Origin: Rhizobiaceae bacterium
GTDB lineage: Bacteria > Pseudomonadota > Alphaproteobacteria > Rhizobiales > Rhizobiaceae
Assembly: GCA_016793565.1 (NCBI GenBank)
Contig: JAEUMA010000078.1
Location: 1-9,015 of the forward strand
DNA: 9,015 nucleotides
Direction of reading: 5' to 3'
In this document: positions 6,005-9,015 of the stretch, one piece after another
Layout of the letters: each line of letters opens with the position of its first letter
Numbering within the stretch: position 1 is the first letter of the stretch
The notes under the pieces: model-generated
Told to the model about the DNA's origin: nothing
Database searches by the model: none
What the model saw: only the letters and a program-made list of their open reading frames with translations
Translations under genes and position numbers: made by a program

Positions 6005-7534
6005 TTAGTTCGATCGCCCGGAAGCATTGCCGACGTCGTGAGCCGCCGCCTGCAGATCGCCGCCCACCAGCTTCAGCACGGCGACATTGAGGTCGCGCGC
6101 TCGATCGGCCGTGTCCGCCTCGGTATAGCAGCGGAGTTCGGGCGCATTGCCGGAGGGACGCAGGTGAATCACCGCGCCGCTGTCGAAGCTCATGCGCAGG
6201 CCGTCGGTGCGGTCGATCCCGGTCAAGCGACCGGCAAGCGGGCCGAAATAGCTCTCGATCCGCGCGGAGCGGTCCTCGTCGCTGCCCTGGTCGAGCAAAG
6301 CTAGGATCGCCTTGCTGTCGGCGGTCGGGAAATCCTTCAGCCTGTCGCTCCAGGTCACCCGCTGCGGCAGGTCTGCGCAGAGCTCCGCAACCGACCCCGC
6401 CCTTTTGCTTGCAAGGACGCTGACGACCGGCAGCACCGCGTCGCGGGTCGGCAGCGCAGCCAGGCGGCGACCGTCCCGTTCGACGGGGCTGCCGAGGAGA
6501 AAACCGCCATTGGCCTCGTAGCCGCAGACGGCTTTGGCGCCGTCGCGCGCGGCGGCCTCCATGGCAGCGATAACGTAGGGCGAACCTATCCGCGAACGGA
6601 CCGTCCGTGGAAAGGAGCCACTCAACTCGAGCGCCGTGTTACTGCTAACCGGAGTGACGACGCAATCGGCGTCAAGTTCGCGTGCGCAGAGCAGCCCGAG
6701 AATGTCGCCGCGCAGCCAGTTGCCGCAGTGGTCCGCAAGCAGCGGCCGATCGGAGTCGCCATCGGTGGAGACGATCGCGTCCATTCTTCGCTCCTGCGCC
6801 CACTTGCTGGCGAGTGCCACGTCTTCCGGGCGCAAAGCCTCGGTGTCGACGGGGATGAACTTGTCCGACCGGCCGAGCGGAACAACCGTCGCGCCGAGTG
6901 CTTGAAGGATGCGCGCGATCACGTCGCGGCCGACAGCGGAATGCTGGTAGAGGCCGATCGTAAGCCCCGCGAGAGCCGTGCCTCCGAAAAAGTCCAGGTA
7001 GCGCCGCAGATAGGCGTCCTCGACGTCGCGAACCGCCGGTAAGGGCTGGGGCGCGACGAGCTGTCCGTCGGCCGTGAACCGGGAAGGTTCCAGCCCGATC
7101 GGCTGACGCGCCATACCGGCCTCGTCCTCCTTCAGCACCTCGCCCTGAATGCGGTGGAATTTGATGCCATTGCGATCGTCGGGAATGTGACTGCCGGTGA
7201 CCATCAGAGAGGGGATGCGCCGCTCGAACGCATAGGTGGCCAGCGCGGGCGTCGGCACGTTGCCGCAGAAGACCGGAGTGCCGCCGGCGTCGCGCACGGC
7301 CTGGGCGCAGGCCCGCAGGATGCGCGGCGTACTCGGCCGCAAGTCGCCGGCCAACGCCACCTCCGTGCCAGCGGAGAACTCGCCGAGCTCGGCCAGATAC
7401 GAAAGGAAGCCGGTCGTGTAGCCCCATGCCACCCCGTCGGTCAGGTCGACGGCCAGGCCACGCGCCCCGCTGGTGCCGAAGGCGACACCGCTCTGTTCCA
7501 TGAGGTCTCGAACGGTAAGGGGTTTGCCCGTCAT
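6005..7534 (-). CDS. phosphoglucomutase/phosphomannomutase-family protein
   Basis: The 509-residue product has all four alpha-D-phosphohexomutase domains. FGTSGARG is at 19-26. The phosphoserine loop is VTGSHIPDDRNGIKF (112-126), with Ser115 as the phosphorylated residue; most relatives have TASHNP. The metal loop DGDSDR is at 258-263. The sugar-binding loop is GYEANGG (338-344), and the C-terminal phosphate-binding RPSGNAPE is at 459-466. The family moves phosphate between C6 and C1 of glucose, mannose or glucosamine phosphates, in the cytosol, to make sugar-nucleotide precursors. Variants in the catalytic and sugar loops mean the sugar cannot be named. The start ATG 7534 has an AAGG site 6 bases upstream. 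The gene stands alone and converges on the aminotransferase gene. Nothing links it to the sugar-acid operon beyond position, and no polysaccharide genes are visible nearby. Confidence 0.93.
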   Translation of the reverse strand: MTGKPLTVRDLMEQSGVAFGTSGARGLAVDLTDGVAWGYTTGFLSYLAELGEFSAGTEVALAGDLRPSTPRILRACAQAVRDAGGTPVFCGNVPTPALATYAFERRIPSLMVTGSHIPDDRNGIKFHRIQGEVLKEDEAGMARQPIGLEPSRFTADGQLVAPQPLPAVRDVEDAYLRRYLDFFGGTALAGLTIGLYQHSAVGRDVIARILQALGATVVPLGRSDKFIPVDTEALRPEDVALASKWAQERRMDAIVSTDGDSDRPLLADHCGNWLRGDILGLLCARELDADCVVTPVSSNTALELSGSFPRTVRSRIGSPYVIAAMEAAARDGAKAVCGYEANGGFLLGSPVERDGRRLAALPTRDAVLPVVSVLASKRAGSVAELCADLPQRVTWSDRLKDFPTADSKAILALLDQGSDEDRSARIESYFGPLAGRLTGIDRTDGLRMSFDSGAVIHLRPSGNAPELRCYTEADTADRARDLNVAVLKLVGGDLQAAAHDVGNASGRSN

Positions 7535-7660
7535 GATGGACCTTTCGGCAAGCAGATCGTTTTCGGTTCTGGTTCGAGCAGCTTATTGTGCACCGCACAG
7601 CCATCAGAGTCGACGGCGGGTGCAAACGCAAGCCGCCTGCGCGGACCTGTCGCACCGCAT

Positions 7661-7695
7661 CGCAGCATTCGTCAGGTTCTCCTGAGCCCGCTGCG
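7661..7695. repeat. nested inverted repeat (two-step stem-loop)
   Basis: CGCAGC (7661-7666) pairs with GCTGCG (7690-7695). Inside it, TCAGG (7672-7676) pairs with CCTGA (7681-7685) around a TTCT loop, with a 5-by-4 internal loop between the stems. All 11 pairs are perfect. No T-run follows, so its role could be RNA structure, a protein site or chance. Confidence 0.4.
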
Positions 7696-7817
7696 GAAAG
7701 CTTGGTGGAATTGCGTTCAGCAGATGAACTTCAACATCATCGTTATCACCGCGAATTCCACCTTTCCGACAACTACTTTCTTGGCACCCTAAGACCCATT
7801 TTTACAGAAAGCTCTAA

Positions 7818-7846
7818 TTCATACTATTTCTAATATTCAATATGAT
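7818..7846 (+). promoter_or_regulatory. candidate sigma-70 promoter for the DUF4011-type gene
   Basis: TTCATA (7818-7823) and TATGAT (7841-7846) are separated by exactly 17 bases. They match the -35 and -10 consensus at 4 and 5 of 6 positions, in the most AT-rich part of the window. They lie about 55 bases before ATG 7902. AT-rich DNA gives such matches easily, so the call is tentative. Confidence 0.45.
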
Positions 7847-7901
7847 ATCGCAGCTTTTGCTTTCCGAAAAAATACCGGTAGTGTGTAGTGGGAGGCGTAC
7901 C

Positions 7902-9015
7902 ATGACACAGGAAGACGAACAGCTTGCCGCGATCGGCGGGATCGCCTCCAAGAAGCCAACCTCGCCGAAGATATTTGCCGATATTGCTTCCAGCTTCACC
8001 TATGCTTCTTATCAGAATGCCATCCCGGTGCTTCGTCGCGTCGGCATTGAAAACCAGTCGGACCGTCAGGTGGAGACGCTCCGACTGGAGCTTTCGTCGA
8101 ACCCCGCGTTTCTGCGCCCGAAAACCTGGACGATCGACCGGGTCGTACCCGGCGATCACCTGCCGCTCGGCGATCGAAAGGTTGAACTCGATGCTGGCTA
8201 TCTAGCCGGCCTCAACGAGGCGGAGCGGGGCGAAATCACGCTTAGACTTGTCGCCGGCTCTGAAGTGCTGGACGAGCACCGTTGTTCCGTGCGGCTTCTC
8301 GCACGCGATGAATGGGGCGGTGTTGCGGATATGGCGCAACTGCTGCCCGCCTTCGTGATGCCGAACGACCCGGCGGTATCGTCGCTGCTGAGGAACGCCG
8401 CCGAGCGCCTCGCAGCCCATGGCCATCCATCCGGGCTGGACGGCTACCAGTCTCAGGACCCGAAACGCGCATTCATGCTGTCGGCGGCAATCTATTCCGC
8501 CATCGTTTCCATGGGTCTCCACTATGCCGAGCCGCCAGCGAGCTTCGAGAGCAGGGGGCAAAAGATCAGAAGGCCGGTGAAAATCGCCGAAGAAAAATTG
8601 GCTACCTGCCTCGACACGACCCTCCTGTTTGCCGCCGCGCTGGAAGCAGCCGGTTTGCACCCGATCGTGCTGATGTTCGACGGGCATGCCGCGGTGGGCG
8701 TCTGGCTGACGAAGCGCACATTTGGCAACGCGATCGAGACCGACCAGATGGAGGTGCGCAAGGCACTTGCTTCGCGCGAACTGATCGTCTTCGAGACCAC
8801 GGGCGTGACGCATCGTCCCGCGATGACGATGGAGGCGGCACAGCGGGTGCTCGACGGGCGTCTCGCGGAAGAAGAAGCAAACGCCTTCGTCGCCGCGATC
8901 GACGTGCGCCGGGCGCGCAGCGGCGGCATCACTCCCCTGGCCTCGCATGAACCGCTTCGAAGGTCGATCCCGGAAGACGAACCGCAGCCGGTCGCGGATC
9001 TCGCACTGCCTGCGC
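7902..9015 (+). CDS. N-terminal part of a large DUF4011-type helicase-family protein with a transglutaminase-like region (3'-truncated)
   Basis: The frame is open from ATG 7902 to the window edge: 371 codons with no stop. GGAGG at 7891-7895 sits 6 bases before the ATG. Residues about 33-150 look like a beta-rich domain (YASYQNAIPVLRRVGIENQS, TWTIDRVVPGD, YLAGLNEAERGEI). Next come AFVMPNDPAVSSLL (150-163), GYQSQDPKRA (181-190) and PPASFESRGQKIRRP (211-225). The segment with Cys236 (TCLDTTLLFAAALEAAG), His262 (DGHAAVGVWL) and Glu298 (LIVFETTGVT) resembles a transglutaminase-like catalytic core. From memory, this order is typical of the N-terminus of very long proteins annotated DUF4011/DUF3320. 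These continue into an SF1 helicase and often a Vsr-, Mrr- or DUF559-like nuclease, and some are reported in anti-phage defence. No signal peptide or membrane segment is seen. The helicase part is off the window, so that role is inference. Confidence 0.75.
   Translation, partial: MTQEDEQLAAIGGIASKKPTSPKIFADIASSFTYASYQNAIPVLRRVGIENQSDRQVETLRLELSSNPAFLRPKTWTIDRVVPGDHLPLGDRKVELDAGYLAGLNEAERGEITLRLVAGSEVLDEHRCSVRLLARDEWGGVADMAQLLPAFVMPNDPAVSSLLRNAAERLAAHGHPSGLDGYQSQDPKRAFMLSAAIYSAIVSMGLHYAEPPASFESRGQKIRRPVKIAEEKLATCLDTTLLFAAALEAAGLHPIVLMFDGHAAVGVWLTKRTFGNAIETDQMEVRKALASRELIVFETTGVTHRPAMTMEAAQRVLDGRLAEEEANAFVAAIDVRRARSGGITPLASHEPLRRSIPEDEPQPVADLALPA

Larger units (their letters stand above)
7535..7901. 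other. 367-base intergenic region with an AT-rich right half
   Basis: This region lies between the divergent phosphomutase and DUF4011-type genes. Its left part (to about 7720) is GC-rich like its neighbours and must hold the phosphomutase promoter on the minus strand, though no convincing boxes were found. It also holds small inverted repeats: TGCACC (7589-7594) with GGTGCA (7619-7624), and the nested element at 7661-7695. The right part is strikingly AT-rich, about 31 percent GC from 7791 to 7880 by hand count. It carries the likely promoter of the next gene. Short ORFs here look non-coding. No tRNA, attachment site or insertion sequence was recognised. Confidence 0.7.

Noticed and set aside
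7566..7582. A GGTTCGAG stretch resembling a tRNA T-loop.
   Set aside because: The flanking bases do not form a T-stem, and no acceptor or anticodon arms were found on either strand, so no tRNA or tRNA-linked attachment site is called.
7700..7790. A possible relic of another FCD regulator, from a plus-strand frame reading HREFHLSDNYFLGTLRPIF.
   Set aside because: Only a few residues resemble the FH motif of FCD domains. The flanks do not match and the segment is too short to separate from chance.
8202..8948. A 248-codon minus-strand ORF opposite the DUF4011-type gene.
   Set aside because: It has no domain signature. The plus-strand frame has family motifs, a strong ribosome site and a candidate promoter, so this is a shadow frame.
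1..9015. CRISPR arrays, insertion sequences and tandem repeats.
   Set aside because: Reading through the window showed no regularly spaced direct repeats, no transposase motifs and no terminal inverted repeats with target duplications.

Overview
The window is GC-rich coding DNA with strong G/C wobble bias and clear Shine-Dalgarno sites. Its gene families are FCD-type GntR regulators, a DUF1537 sugar-acid kinase and class III aminotransferases. This suggests an alphaproteobacterium, probably of the Rhizobiales; that is inferred from style and gene content, as no marker gene is present.

Layout. Bases 1-441 (+) hold the C-terminal end of a GntR/FCD regulator. Bases 455-4524 (-) hold a complete four-gene operon, in transcription order: otnK-like 3-oxo-tetronate kinase, FucA/OtnC-like class II aldolase or decarboxylase, a second GntR/FCD regulator, and a glutamate-1-semialdehyde-aminomutase-like class III aminotransferase. 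A 162-base divergent promoter region (4525-4686) with a TGATATATCA palindrome separates it from a second class III aminotransferase (4687-5913, +). That gene converges, across a hairpin, on a phosphoglucomutase/phosphomannomutase-family gene (6005-7534, -). A 367-base gap follows, with a very AT-rich right half. From 7902 to the window edge (+) lies the N-terminal 371 residues of what looks like a giant DUF4011-type SF1-helicase protein. Its visible part has a beta-rich domain followed by a transglutaminase-like Cys/His region.

How the genes may work together. The kinase and aldolase match the two final steps of the four-carbon sugar-acid pathway: 3-oxo-tetronate is phosphorylated at C4, then decarboxylated to dihydroxyacetone phosphate. 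The usual entry enzymes, an LtnD-type dehydrogenase and an OtnI-type isomerase, are absent from an operon whose two ends are both visible. Two PLP aminotransferases stand in their place. The inferred idea is that an amino sugar acid is transaminated to the oxo-acid that the kinase uses, under control of the local FCD regulator. The phosphomutase is probably not part of this pathway.

The right end appears to be a separate module, possibly the edge of a defence island. The large protein's family resembles helicase-nuclease proteins linked to anti-phage defence, but its helicase and any nuclease parts lie outside the window.
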